Shown one piece after another: positions 3,531 to 9,702 of a stretch of DNA of 20,164 nt. The notes below the pieces were generated by a model that made no database searches, had not been told where the DNA came from, and was given only the letters and a program-made list of their open reading frames with translations. How positions within the stretch are numbered: the stretch's first letter is position 1; every line of letters starts with the position of its first letter. This DNA is from a virus, in IMG/VR virus record IMGVR_UViG_3300037189_014014, positions 1 to 20,164 of that record; one strand, given 5' to 3'. Position numbers and translations under genes: made by a program.

Positions 3531-4427
3531 ATGACAGTTATTGACTATTGCGTTGACACGGCTGACGTCTTGTTATGCTTAATGAGTGACCTCCATATTG
3601 GTGGTCTGCATATTGATTACGCTTTAATTGAAAAGGAGCTTGCGACTGCTAAGAAACGCGGAGCTAAGATCCTTATCAATGGGGATGTTTTTGACGCTAT
3701 TATGCCCGGTGATCGTAAAAGATACCGGGCTAATAATTTGCATCCTCGCATGTTCTCTGCCGGAGATGACATGCTTGGTGAGAGCATTAGATGGGCCTAC
3801 GAAATACTAGAGCCATACAAAGACGACATCATTATGATTGGCGACGGAAACCATGATGATAGCGTTGCCAGGTACCACCATATAGAGCCTGTTAAACAAC
3901 TAGTCGTCATGCTAAATGGCGGAACTGGCAAAATTCAGTATGGTGGATATCACGGATTCATTCATATACAGATGCGACCATACGCAGAAGCAAGTCGTGT
4001 TGGGCATTATATTATCCATTACCATCACGGTTCAGGTGGTGCAGCTCCTGTAACCAAAGGTGCTATCACTTTCTCGCGAGCTGCTATGTGGATCGAAGGT
4101 GCTGATGCTATTTGGCGTGGGCATACTCACCACCGTCAAGCGGGACGTGACAGTAAGGTAGTTTTTCACAAGAGTGTGCTTAAGCCAGAGAATAGAGTAC
4201 AAACCAGGGATGTTCTTACGTTAAGAACCGGATCGTATATGGATACTTATTCTGGGACAACGAGCGAAAATCTCATTAAACATGGACGTAAAGATTCTTA
4301 CGCTGCCCTGTGGGATTCTCCCACTCTCCCTAAAGGTGGGCTTATGTTAAATTTACAAACATCAAAACCGGGTGCAGTACGAGGTAATGGTGCATGTGTA
4401 GTTGTAACAGATACGTTGGAGATTTAA
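3531..4427 (+). CDS. Calcineurin-like metallophosphoesterase
   Basis: A 298-residue protein with all the metal-binding motifs of the calcineurin-like phosphoesterase fold in order: D-x-H at D20 and H22 (SDLHIGG), GDVFD at D52, GNHDD at N107-H108, HYHHG at H163-H166 and GHTHH at H198-H200. These ligate two metal ions and hydrolyse phosphoester bonds; phage members may act on nucleotides, RNA or DNA ends. The substrate cannot be read from sequence. The start is ATG after GAGGTAA. It opens an operon that includes dUTPase, which suggests nucleotide or nucleic-acid metabolism. Related phage proteins of this length are often annotated as DNA repair or Mre11-like exonucleases; no capping domain specific to Mre11 is evident. 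Confidence 0.9.
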   Translation: MTVIDYCVDTADVLLCLMSDLHIGGLHIDYALIEKELATAKKRGAKILINGDVFDAIMPGDRKRYRANNLHPRMFSAGDDMLGESIRWAYEILEPYKDDIIMIGDGNHDDSVARYHHIEPVKQLVVMLNGGTGKIQYGGYHGFIHIQMRPYAEASRVGHYIIHYHHGSGGAAPVTKGAITFSRAAMWIEGADAIWRGHTHHRQAGRDSKVVFHKSVLKPENRVQTRDVLTLRTGSYMDTYSGTTSENLIKHGRKDSYAALWDSPTLPKGGLMLNLQTSKPGAVRGNGACVVVTDTLEI

Positions 4428-4439
4428 AGAGGTAAACAA

Positions 4440-4697
4440 TTGAACTGGTTACAAGCATTTATTGCAGGTGTGGCGACTACGTCGTTAGCGTTCTACATCT
4501 ATGACTATATAGCTGGATACTTTGAGTACGGTAAATTTAAAAAGTGGTTAGTATCTATTGATGTAAATGTACACTCAATAGATGAAAGTGCTTTTGATGA
4601 GTACTACGCATTATGGGAATTAAGCAAATTACCAGGGGTAGAAGTATCTGGACTACCAGGCAGAGGTAACGACGATGTCATCAGCGAAGAAAACTGA
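4440..4697 (+). CDS. Small membrane protein (85 residues, TTG start)
   Basis: Begins at TTG 4440, preceded by AGAGGTAA seven bases away. Residues 4-25 (LQAFIAGVATTSLAFYIYDYI) are a hydrophobic helix. The remainder is acidic and soluble, with a C-terminus GRGNDDVISEEN. It overlaps the next gene by 23 bases, and that gene's ribosome site lies within it. No family recognised; one membrane segment with an acidic cytoplasmic or periplasmic tail. It may be a superinfection or host-interaction factor, but nothing in the sequence proves it. Confidence 0.7.
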   Translation: MNWLQAFIAGVATTSLAFYIYDYIAGYFEYGKFKKWLVSIDVNVHSIDESAFDEYYALWELSKLPGVEVSGLPGRGNDDVISEEN

Positions 4698-5061
4698 TCC
4701 GGGTAAATGGAAGTCCATCGTTGCTAGTGTAAAAGCTGGTACTAAAGGTGGAGATCCTGGTGAATGGTCTGCGCGTAAAGCGCAGCTGGCTACGCAAAAG
4801 TACAAAGGATCTGGTGGCGGATACGTTGGCCCTAAGCCTAGAGACAACAGTCTTTCTAAATGGACAGAACAAAAATGGAAGACTAGTGACGGTACACCAA
4901 GTGAAGGTAAGAAACGTTATCTTCCAGCTAAAGCTTGGAGTGGTTTATCTCCAGGAGAAAAAGCTGCTACAAACAAAGCAAAGGCTGCTGGTAACAAGGC
5001 TGGCAAACAGTTTGTTGCTCAGCCAAAATCAATAGCAGCTAAGACTGCAAAATACAGATAG
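4675..5061 (+). CDS. DUF5872-like basic protein
   Basis: A 128-residue lysine-rich protein. The C-terminal half has the recognisable pattern KWTEQKWKTSDG, then KRYLPAKAWSGLSPGEKA, then NKAKAAGNKAGKQFV, which matches what I know of DUF5872, a family found in phages of aquatic bacteria and in large eukaryotic viruses. The N-terminal half (DPGKWKSIVASVKAGTKGG) has the related look of a basic, tryptophan-containing unit, with WSARKAQLATQKYK following. The function of the family is unknown; the high lysine content suggests contact with nucleic acid. The start has AGAGGTAA upstream. Family assignment is from memory, without a search. Confidence 0.8.
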   Translation: MSSAKKTDPGKWKSIVASVKAGTKGGDPGEWSARKAQLATQKYKGSGGGYVGPKPRDNSLSKWTEQKWKTSDGTPSEGKKRYLPAKAWSGLSPGEKAATNKAKAAGNKAGKQFVAQPKSIAAKTAKYR

Positions 5062-5065
5062 GCAT

Positions 5066-5524
5066 ATGACACAAGTAATTACATACACACGCATGCGCGA
5101 GCGTTCAAGAGCGCAGAAGTTGGCTAGACAGACACATGGATCAGCTGGTTATGATCTCGCAAACGGAACTGCTGAACGCATTCCTATCCATCCAGGAAAG
5201 CATGCTATTGTTAGAACTGGCATTCGTATTGATATCCCCAGTGGTTATGAAGCACAGATCCGAAGTAGAAGCGGACTAGCTGCAAAGAATGGCGTGATGG
5301 TGTTAAATAGCCCAGGAACGATTGATTCTGACTATCAGGGGGAAGTGTGCGTTATCCTCTATAACGGCGGTGGTGACCTATTCTGGGTCGAACCAGGGGC
5401 ACGGATTGCACAGATGGTGATCAATAAGCTGCCAGATGTAGAACTAACCGAGGTGGTGACAGGTGATTTATTCATGGAGGATACGGAGCGTGGAAACAAA
5501 GGATTCGGAAGCACAGGATCTTAA
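5066..5524 (+). CDS. dut: Deoxyuridine 5'-triphosphate nucleotidohydrolase (dUTPase)
   Basis: Trimeric-type dUTPase, 152 residues, the usual length. All five motifs are present: AGYDL at 27-31, RSRSGLA at 66-72, GTIDSDYQGEV at 84-94 with the catalytic Asp-87 and water-binding surroundings, GARIAQMV at 111-118, and RGNKGFGSTG at 142-151, which closes over the substrate. The enzyme converts dUTP to dUMP and pyrophosphate, keeping uracil out of new phage DNA and feeding dTMP synthesis. The gene lies between the DUF5872-like gene and the DUF3310-like gene, overlapping the latter by 35 bases. No motif is missing. Confidence 0.95.
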   Translation: MTQVITYTRMRERSRAQKLARQTHGSAGYDLANGTAERIPIHPGKHAIVRTGIRIDIPSGYEAQIRSRSGLAAKNGVMVLNSPGTIDSDYQGEVCVILYNGGGDLFWVEPGARIAQMVINKLPDVELTEVVTGDLFMEDTERGNKGFGSTGS

Positions 5525-5843
5525 TAGCCATTACAGTTGCGCTCGCGACATGCAGCCGGTTGATGTAGCTGATGCTTGGGGACTAGATCGATATGAGTTC
5601 AGTACACTCAAGTATCTTTATCGCAGGGGAAATAAGGACGGTAACACACGTCAATCCGACCTTCTAAAAGCTATCTGGTATTTGGTGTACGCTATATCTA
5701 AGAACAAAACCCTATGCGGTATGGTTGTGGAGCTAGTGAAACTGCATAACAAGTATAAGGATATTGACAATGACAAGAGCAAGCAAGAGGCCGATTGCGA
5801 TCAAGGCGATCCAAAATTCCCGTTTGAACATTGGAGTAACTGA
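5490..5843 (+). CDS. DUF3310-like protein (phage nucleotide-kinase-like small protein)
   Basis: A 117-residue protein from GTG 5490. Residues from about 14 read HYSCARDMQPVDVADAWGLD, then the pattern LKYLYRRGNKDG and LLKAIWYL, matching the DUF3310 signature (HY.....QPIDV...W.L, KY..R...K......D L.KA.WYL). In phages this family is often labelled nucleotide kinase, but its activity is not established. The start is chosen for GGAGG nine bases upstream (5476-5480); an in-frame GTG at 5463 would extend further into dut. The C-terminal 40 residues (after WYLVYAISKNK) are charged and specific to this phage, and overlap the next gene. Confidence 0.8.
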   Translation: METKDSEAQDLNSHYSCARDMQPVDVADAWGLDRYEFSTLKYLYRRGNKDGNTRQSDLLKAIWYLVYAISKNKTLCGMVVELVKLHNKYKDIDNDKSKQEADCDQGDPKFPFEHWSN

Positions 5844-6321
5844 AGAAGGCGGAGAGAATCGTGGAAAATCAGTTGAATCTTATTTGGCTAGCTGTGTTCC
5901 AGCTCTCCCACCCGGCGCTCCCTGGTGTGTGGCTGTTGTTAGATTCAGACTCCGACAAGCAGCGCGAGATCTAGGGTTTACCTACGATGTGACTATGCCA
6001 CGTACTGGATACACGCCAGACTACGTAGCTTGGGCATACCGTACTGGTAACTGGATAAGCGTATCTCAGGCAAAAGAAAACCCTGAACTTCTCCGCGAAG
6101 GAGATATTGTATGCTTTCACTTTCCGCAGATGGGGCGCCATGCACACATGGGTGTAATTGATAAGATTGGCGACTGGGGAGTGCATACAATAGAGGGCAA
6201 CACAAGCCCAGAATTGGACGATTCTGAGTTTGTAGATCGTGATGGCGACGGATACTACCCGAAGGTCAGAAACTGGTCTGAATTAGGCCCTAAAGGTGGG
6301 TTTATAAAACTCGATTTCTAG
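5770..6321 (+). CDS. CHAP/NlpC-P60-type cysteine peptidase, probable endolysin or cell-wall hydrolase
   Basis: A 183-residue protein. The order of motifs fits papain-like CHAP or NlpC/P60 hydrolases: catalytic Cys-53 in GAPWCVAVVRF, then GDIVCFHF, catalytic His-126 in RHAHMGVIDKI, and EGN at 142-144 in VHTIEGNTS. Such enzymes cut amide bonds in peptidoglycan. There is no signal peptide or clear cell-wall binding domain; the first 30 residues are basic. The start is ATG 5770, with AAGGA eight bases upstream; TTG 5764 is a weaker alternative. It overlaps the DUF3310-like gene by 74 bases and ends the operon. It may be the phage endolysin or a virion-associated hydrolase; position beside dUTPase rather than with lysis genes is unusual. 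Confidence 0.8.
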   Translation: MTRASKRPIAIKAIQNSRLNIGVTEEGGENRGKSVESYLASCVPALPPGAPWCVAVVRFRLRQAARDLGFTYDVTMPRTGYTPDYVAWAYRTGNWISVSQAKENPELLREGDIVCFHFPQMGRHAHMGVIDKIGDWGVHTIEGNTSPELDDSEFVDRDGDGYYPKVRNWSELGPKGGFIKLDF

Positions 6322-6367
6322 GGTATATTTAGATCGTTCGAAAATAACTAACAACTAACCAAATGGA

Positions 6368-6400
6368 ACCCCGGCACGGCACATGCTGGGGTTTTTGTTT
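6368..6400 (+). terminator. Intrinsic terminator after the hydrolase gene
   Basis: ACCCCGGCA and TGCTGGGGT make a nine-pair stem with one G-T pair around a seven-base loop, followed by TTTTTGTTT. It closes the 3531-6321 operon. The bases that follow (GTGTATCGTGATAACAT) probably hold the promoter of the regulator gene at 6451, but no clear -35/-10 pair is seen. Confidence 0.85.
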
Positions 6401-6450
6401 GTGTATCGTGATAACATAAACGCACTAACTTATTAAGGAGGTGGCGATAT

Positions 6451-6789
6451 ATGAGTAATGGATACACACCACGTACGTTCTTGCATCACTTGCTTGACAA
6501 GCAACGTATGACTCAGAAGTATTTTGCCGAGCTGATGGGCGTTGATCGACCCAACGTTTCGATGTGGATGAGCGGTAAACGAATGCCGTACGAAGAGTCA
6601 ATCAATAAGATGGCAGACATCTTGCAGGTTGATCGTAAGTGGCTTCATGGAAACTTGATTGGTATGCAACTTGTTCGTGCTCACGGATCAGAAGACAACA
6701 TCTTGTTGAACTATGTGAAAGAGCATATTGAGAATGAAGTTACAGGACAGTGGTATGCAAAGCATGTAGGAGGTAAGGATGCTGAATAA
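6451..6789 (+). CDS. XRE-family helix-turn-helix regulator
   Basis: A 112-residue protein. Residues 8-65 form a Cro/CI-type domain: TPRTFLHHLLDKQRMTQKYF, the HTH at about 21-41 (TQKYFAELMGVDRPNVSMWM, where helix 3 carries the RPNVSMWMSG recognition pattern), then INKMADILQVDRKWL. The C-terminal 45 residues lack a peptidase or dimerisation motif that I recognise, so it looks like a Cro-type rather than a cleavable CI repressor. AAGGAGGT precedes the ATG. It overlaps ssb by 11 bases and would be transcribed with it, so it may control its own operon and DNA replication genes. Confidence 0.9.
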   Translation: MSNGYTPRTFLHHLLDKQRMTQKYFAELMGVDRPNVSMWMSGKRMPYEESINKMADILQVDRKWLHGNLIGMQLVRAHGSEDNILLNYVKEHIENEVTGQWYAKHVGGKDAE

Positions 6790-7162
6790 GGTTATTTTGA
6801 CGGGACGCTTGGTTGCAGATCCTGAAGTTATGAATACGCAAAGTGCGACTAGTGTTGTCAAGGTACGTATAGCAGTAGATCGTAAGGGCCGTGAGAAAGA
6901 GACGGACTTCTTTGACTGTGTGGCGTTTGGTAAGACTGGCGACTTTGTTGCTACTTACTTGAACAAGGGCCGGATGGTCGCAATCATGGGTAACCTCCGT
7001 GTACGCTCGTATGACGCCCAAGATGGATCCAAGCGGAAGGTCTGGGAGATCATTATTGATGAGGCGCACCCGCTTGATTCCAGGAAAACCGAGCAAGGCG
7101 AAGTATCCAAGCCAGCTCGAACGCCAGTCGCGACAGACGACATCGAGGATCCATTCGCATAA
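6779..7162 (+). CDS. ssb: Single-stranded DNA-binding protein
   Basis: A 127-residue SSB of the bacterial OB-fold type. The N-terminus MLNKVILTGRLVADPEV, then VVKVRIAVDR, ETDFFDCVAFGKTGDFVATY and KGRMVAIMGNLRVRSY are characteristic blocks. The linker is short and the tail ends DDIEDPFA, an acidic tip close to the DDxxPF end with which bacterial SSB recruits replication and repair partners; here an alanine follows the phenylalanine. It coats single-stranded DNA during phage replication. AGGAGGT stands before the ATG. It is coupled to the XRE gene upstream and, by a one-base overlap, to the next gene. Confidence 0.95.
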   Translation: MLNKVILTGRLVADPEVMNTQSATSVVKVRIAVDRKGREKETDFFDCVAFGKTGDFVATYLNKGRMVAIMGNLRVRSYDAQDGSKRKVWEIIIDEAHPLDSRKTEQGEVSKPARTPVATDDIEDPFA

Positions 7163-7431
7163 TGTTCCGCAATATTACACGTGAAAAGATCATAGAGGTC
7201 TGTAACATTGTCGATCGCGACAACACGTTACTTGCTGATGGGCTTGATGCTGCGTTCATTGGTGTAACAGATGATGGTGTCGCCGTGTACAGTAAAGAAC
7301 TGTGTATCCGTGCAATCATGGAACAAGATGGCTTATCTGATGAAGAAGCTATTGAGTTCCTAGAGTTCAACACATTCAATACTTACGTAGGCGAGATGAC
7401 ACCAATGTTCATCAACACTGGATGGGACTAG
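7162..7431 (+). CDS. Conserved small phage protein of unknown function
   Basis: An 89-residue protein. The pattern LDAAFIGVTDDGVAVYSKELCIRAIM, then GLSDEEAIEFLEFNTFNTYVG and TPMFI resembles a small protein found widely in phages of diverse bacteria, in which a beta-hairpin containing YD or YS is followed by an EEA helix and an F.FN.....G segment. Its function is not known. Start and ssb stop share one base (TAATG), so translation is coupled. Its TAG stop overlaps the TAG stop of the opposing gene at 7428 in a shared CTAG. Confidence 0.8.
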   Translation: MFRNITREKIIEVCNIVDRDNTLLADGLDAAFIGVTDDGVAVYSKELCIRAIMEQDGLSDEEAIEFLEFNTFNTYVGEMTPMFINTGWD

Positions 7432-7439
7432 CAGTCCCA
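7423..7439. terminator. Hairpin over the overlapping stop codons of convergent genes
   Basis: TGGGACT and AGTCCCA form a seven-pair stem with a three-base loop. The tetramer CTAG at 7428-7431 supplies the TAG stop on both strands and lies in the stem-loop. There is no T run on either side, so intrinsic termination would be weak; it may slow converging polymerases or protect both 3' ends. Confidence 0.45.
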
Positions 7440-7676
7440 AGCTCGTAGTGACTTATTGATCCGGCTATTTGGATCGTTAGCTGTCTTGGATGAAGTGTTC
7501 TTTGCCTTCATCCCAGACATGCGAGCACAAAAAGACTTCCGTCTAGCTGCGTCTTTAGGTGTTTTAGGATCTGGGGCAGGTGGCTTAAGTTTAGCACCGG
7601 TAGTCTTTTTAAAATACGCACGACCCGCTGCGTTAAGACCACCTGCAGGATTTTGATGTTTTTTGGTAACGCCCAT
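7428..7676 (-). CDS. DUF6321-like small phage protein
   Basis: An 82-residue protein with a recognisable block: NPAGGLNAAGRAYFKKTTG, then LKPPAPDPKTPKDAARRKSF and CARMSGMK, ending in LRAWDC. This matches my recollection of DUF6321, found in many phages of aquatic bacteria. The family's function is unknown; the conserved basic GLNAAGR and RRKSFCARM segments suggest nucleic-acid or virion association. The ATG shares one base with the stop of the upstream minus-strand gene (TAATG). Two conserved cysteines are present in this copy (CARMSG and the C-terminal WDC). Confidence 0.8.
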   Translation of the reverse strand: MGVTKKHQNPAGGLNAAGRAYFKKTTGAKLKPPAPDPKTPKDAARRKSFCARMSGMKAKNTSSKTANDPNSRINKSLRAWDC

Positions 7677-7915
7677 TATTTCATCTTCAACAAACTACGC
7701 ATAGATGGCGCTGGCTTAGGCTTTGATTTTGACCTAGCACTTGCCTTAGATGCAGCTAGTTTTTTTGCTTCCATGCCAAGCTCTTGAAAACGCATTTCTG
7801 GATCTTTACTATTTGTATCAACCCTAGCTTTATTGCTATATGCTGCGCCTTCTAAACGATCTTTAAAACTGTTGCGGACTTCATATCGTCCACCCATTGA
7901 TTTATCTTGTGGCAT
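7676..7915 (-). CDS. Small basic protein (79 residues)
   Basis: Begins MPQDKSMGGRYEVRNSFKD and is rich in lysine, alanine and serine, with a long C-terminal basic stretch (ASARSKSKPKPAPSMRSLLK). The C-terminal SMRSLL recalls the SMRQLM motif of the small protein at 9347-9526. The start is fixed by AAGGAG six bases before ATG 7915; an upstream reading to 8014 overlaps the LuxR-type gene and has no ribosome site. Probably translated with the DUF6321-like gene. May bind DNA or be packaged in the head; unproven. Confidence 0.7.
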   Translation of the reverse strand: MPQDKSMGGRYEVRNSFKDRLEGAAYSNKARVDTNSKDPEMRFQELGMEAKKLAASKASARSKSKPKPAPSMRSLLKMK

Positions 7916-7934
7916 GTTGTCACTCCTTTGTGAC

Positions 7935-7940
7935 ATTGTA
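7935..7940 (-). promoter_or_regulatory. Candidate -10 element GTACAAT before the 7915 gene
   Basis: On the minus strand the bases read GTACAAT then GTCACAA and a ribosome site. A similar string, GTACAAT then CGTGACAA, lies at 8272-8286 in the divergent region. The repetition suggests either a shared -10 box or a shared operator of the LuxR-type regulator. Weak by itself. Confidence 0.3.
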
Positions 7941-7943
7941 CTA

Positions 7944-8255
7944 CTATTTAATGATTCCGACTTTGCGCCCTTTAGCAACTGCCTGGTCACGTGCTTTTGC
8001 TCCACTACATCCAAGCTTCCAGTACATGCTGTCCATGTGGAACTGGACAGTCCTGTGGCTTATCCCAAGGCCTGTAGCAATTTGTTTGGCTGTCAACTTA
8101 GAAGACATAGACTTGAGAATCTCTAGTTCACGTGGACTTAACTCGTAGTCAAGTTGACTGTTAGATGCATTCTGAGATGTTGTATCTGCTGCTTCATCTT
8201 TTGATCGCCATTGATAGCCATCAAAAAACATACCATCGCGGTTTGGTTCTTCCAT
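7944..8255 (-). CDS. LuxR-type (GerE) helix-turn-helix DNA-binding protein
   Basis: A 103-residue protein. Residues 39-103 are a complete GerE/LuxR C-terminal domain: LSPRELEILKSM, the HTH LTAKQIATGLGISHRTVQFH (residues 54-73), then MDSMYWKLGC and the end AVAKGRKVGII. The first 38 residues are short and polar, with no receiver or ligand-binding domain, so it is a stand-alone DNA-binding protein. The start is ATG 8255 with GGAGGG six bases upstream. It is divergent from the gene at 8322; between them lies a palindrome (8274-8292) of a size suited to a LuxR-type dimer. It may control the switch to the late genes to the right; that is inference. Confidence 0.9.
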   Translation of the reverse strand: MEEPNRDGMFFDGYQWRSKDEAADTTSQNASNSQLDYELSPRELEILKSMSSKLTAKQIATGLGISHRTVQFHMDSMYWKLGCSGAKARDQAVAKGRKVGIIK

Positions 8256-8272
8256 TCAACACCCTCCTATAG

Positions 8273-8296
8273 TACAATCGTGACAAGATTGTGACA
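8273..8296. promoter_or_regulatory. Candidate operator and promoter in the divergent region
   Basis: ACAATC (8274-8279) and GATTGT (8287-8292) are perfect inverted repeats with a seven-base spacer. GTGACA also occurs twice, 11 bases apart (8280 and 8291), about one helical turn. TACAAT (8273-8278) could serve as a -10 box for the + strand gene at 8322. A plausible binding site for the adjacent LuxR-type protein. Confidence 0.45.
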
Positions 8297-8321
8297 TTCA
8301 AGGCTAGTAGGTAAGTATAAC

Positions 8322-8963
8322 ATGGCTAATGAAAAGAAGATAACGACCAGGAAAGAAGCTCGCTTAGTTGACAAGAAATCCATGGCTACTGGCGAGGTGC
8401 GTACAACTAGTCCGACTAGTCGTCAAGTACAATCACGACTTCTTGGAGATGCCGGTAGAAAAGCTGGCCTTAGTAAAACGGAACTAAAAACTGCAAAGTC
8501 TAAGTTGCCACCTAGTACTGTAAAAGGTATTGAGTCAAAATCAAATGCAGTTGCGTCAAGAGCTGTAACGGCTAGAGATGCCAACAATGTCAATGTTGTA
8601 AAAAATAGATTATCTCAAAGGTCGATTCAGTCTAAAACAGAAGCAGCCATCAAACGTAGTCTTGATGCAGAGTTTGCAGCCAAAAAGGCATCTACAAGTA
8701 AAGTTAAAGTTGCTAGTAACGTTATTGCTAACACAGCAAAGTCAACTGGGAGTAAGATTGCAAGCGACGCAGGGCGTGTTATTGGCGGTAAGGCTTTAGG
8801 TGCAGCAGCTCTAGTAATGGACGAGCAACCAAGTTTTCAAGAGATGAAACGTACGAGAGCCGACATAGTACCTGCGTATAGGAATAGATCTACACCACCA
8901 TCAGCAAATAGATGGGTAGTTGGTAAAGATGGTAACCTTCGATTTGTAGCAGGAAAGAAATGA
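8322..8963 (+). CDS. Basic Ala/Lys/Ser-rich protein, possible virion component
   Basis: A 213-residue protein with very high lysine, arginine, alanine and serine content and few aromatics until the C-terminus (RWVVGKDGNLRFVAGKK). Segments such as TARDANNVNVVKNRLSQRSI suggest long helices; residues 125-165 are small-residue rich (VASNVIANTAKSTGSKIASD, then GGKALGAAAL), a possible weak membrane-seeking helix. No family recognised. AGGTAA precedes the ATG. It begins the late block to the right of the LuxR-type regulator and overlaps the next gene by four bases. The composition is that of a DNA-bound internal head protein, as an inference. Confidence 0.7.
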   Translation: MANEKKITTRKEARLVDKKSMATGEVRTTSPTSRQVQSRLLGDAGRKAGLSKTELKTAKSKLPPSTVKGIESKSNAVASRAVTARDANNVNVVKNRLSQRSIQSKTEAAIKRSLDAEFAAKKASTSKVKVASNVIANTAKSTGSKIASDAGRVIGGKALGAAALVMDEQPSFQEMKRTRADIVPAYRNRSTPPSANRWVVGKDGNLRFVAGKK

Positions 8964-9121
8964 AAACAAAAGCACATCCTGGATTTAAAGCAGTCCAATC
9001 TAAGATTGCTTCTAAGCAAGGGATATCCATGAAGAGTGCCGGAGCAATACTTGCTGCGTCATCTCGCAATTCATCACCAGCAGCAAAAAAGGCAAATCCA
9101 CGCCTTAAGAAGGTCAAATAA
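8960..9121 (+). CDS. Small conserved basic phage protein (53 residues)
   Basis: The product is MKTKAHPGFKAVQSKIASKQ followed by a segment GISMKSAGAILAASSRNSSP and a tail of lysine-rich residues (AAKKANPRLKKVK). The pattern AHPGFKAVQ..IA, AGAILA and KKANPRLKKV is familiar from very small proteins in phages of aquatic bacteria, whose function is not known. It overlaps the upstream stop (ATGA) and shares one base with the next start (TAATG). Probably a nucleic-acid-associated virion protein. Confidence 0.75.
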   Translation: MKTKAHPGFKAVQSKIASKQGISMKSAGAILAASSRNSSPAAKKANPRLKKVK

Positions 9122-9345
9122 TGATCAATCAAATGAACAAGCACATGAATCATTTGAGCCTGAAAAAAAACCTTCTTGCTATAGAATCAATTGAGCATGG
9201 TCGCAAGATTACAAAAAAGAATTTGATGAATGCTGAGATGAAAGAACACGGACTGAAAAAGAAACCGACTATGTCTCAGTTGTTGGGAATGGAACGTAAA
9301 GAGCATCTTCGTAATGGGAAGATCGTAATTCAGAAGGAGTATTGA
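9121..9345 (+). CDS. Small Lys/Met-rich protein (74 residues)
   Basis: The protein starts MINQMNKHMNHLSLKKNLLA and is rich in Lys, Met, Asn and His, and contains two similar segments: NLLAIESIEHGRKITKK and NLMNAEMKEHGLKKK, then TMSQLLGMERKEHLRNGK. These read as an internal repeat of an L..xE..EHG/KEH unit, predicted helical. The last unit resembles SMRQLMGMENKEE in the next protein. Coupled to the upstream gene by TAATG. No family recognised. Confidence 0.7.
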   Translation: MINQMNKHMNHLSLKKNLLAIESIEHGRKITKKNLMNAEMKEHGLKKKPTMSQLLGMERKEHLRNGKIVIQKEY

Positions 9346-9346
9346 T

Positions 9347-9526
9347 ATGCCACAGGGAATGCCGTATCCAAAGGGTGAGATGTCCATGCATGGAGCTAAA
9401 TCTATGCGTCAACTCATGGGGATGGAAAATAAAGAAGAGTCCAAAGCCAAGATGATGACAAAAGGCAAGAAAGCTGCTTCTGGCAAGAAGATGCCTATGG
9501 GGATGAAACGTGGAAAAAGCTGTTAA
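9347..9526 (+). CDS. Very small Met/Lys/Gly-rich protein (59 residues)
   Basis: Starts MPQGMPYPKGEMSMHGAKSM and continues RQLMGMENKEESKAKMMTK to a C-terminus with KKMPMGMKRGKSC. Ten or more methionines and a similar number of lysines give it an extreme composition. AAGGAG lies before the start. The motif SMRQLMGMENKE is shared with the gene before it (TMSQLLGMERKE). The end overlaps the next gene by 17 bases in a different frame, over a run of five A. Function unknown; a virion or DNA-condensing role is a guess. Confidence 0.65.
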   Translation: MPQGMPYPKGEMSMHGAKSMRQLMGMENKEESKAKMMTKGKKAASGKKMPMGMKRGKSC

Positions 9527-9695
9527 GCAGGTACCGACTAAGCAAGATATCAAAGTAGTTCTTCCCCCAAAAAGGATGCCTATGATGTCTCAGAAAGTCA
9601 TTGGTAAGGCTAGGGCAATGACTGGTCAAGGCCGATCTATCAATAACATGATGAATCCGGCGACTCGTATGTCTCCTTATCGAAACGCGGAGTAG
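9510..9695 (+). CDS. Small basic Met-rich protein (61 residues, GTG start)
   Basis: From GTG 9510: MEKAVKQVPTKQDIKVVLPP, then KRMPMMSQKVIGKARAMTGQ and a C-terminal NMMNPATRMSPYRNAE. Like its neighbours it is basic and methionine-rich. GGGGAT upstream is a modest ribosome site; the start lies inside the preceding gene, and the two frames join at a GGAAAAAG run, so translation by frameshift from the upstream frame is an alternative. No family recognised. Confidence 0.6.
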   Translation: MEKAVKQVPTKQDIKVVLPPKRMPMMSQKVIGKARAMTGQGRSINNMMNPATRMSPYRNAE

Positions 9696-9702
9696 GTGAA
9701 GT

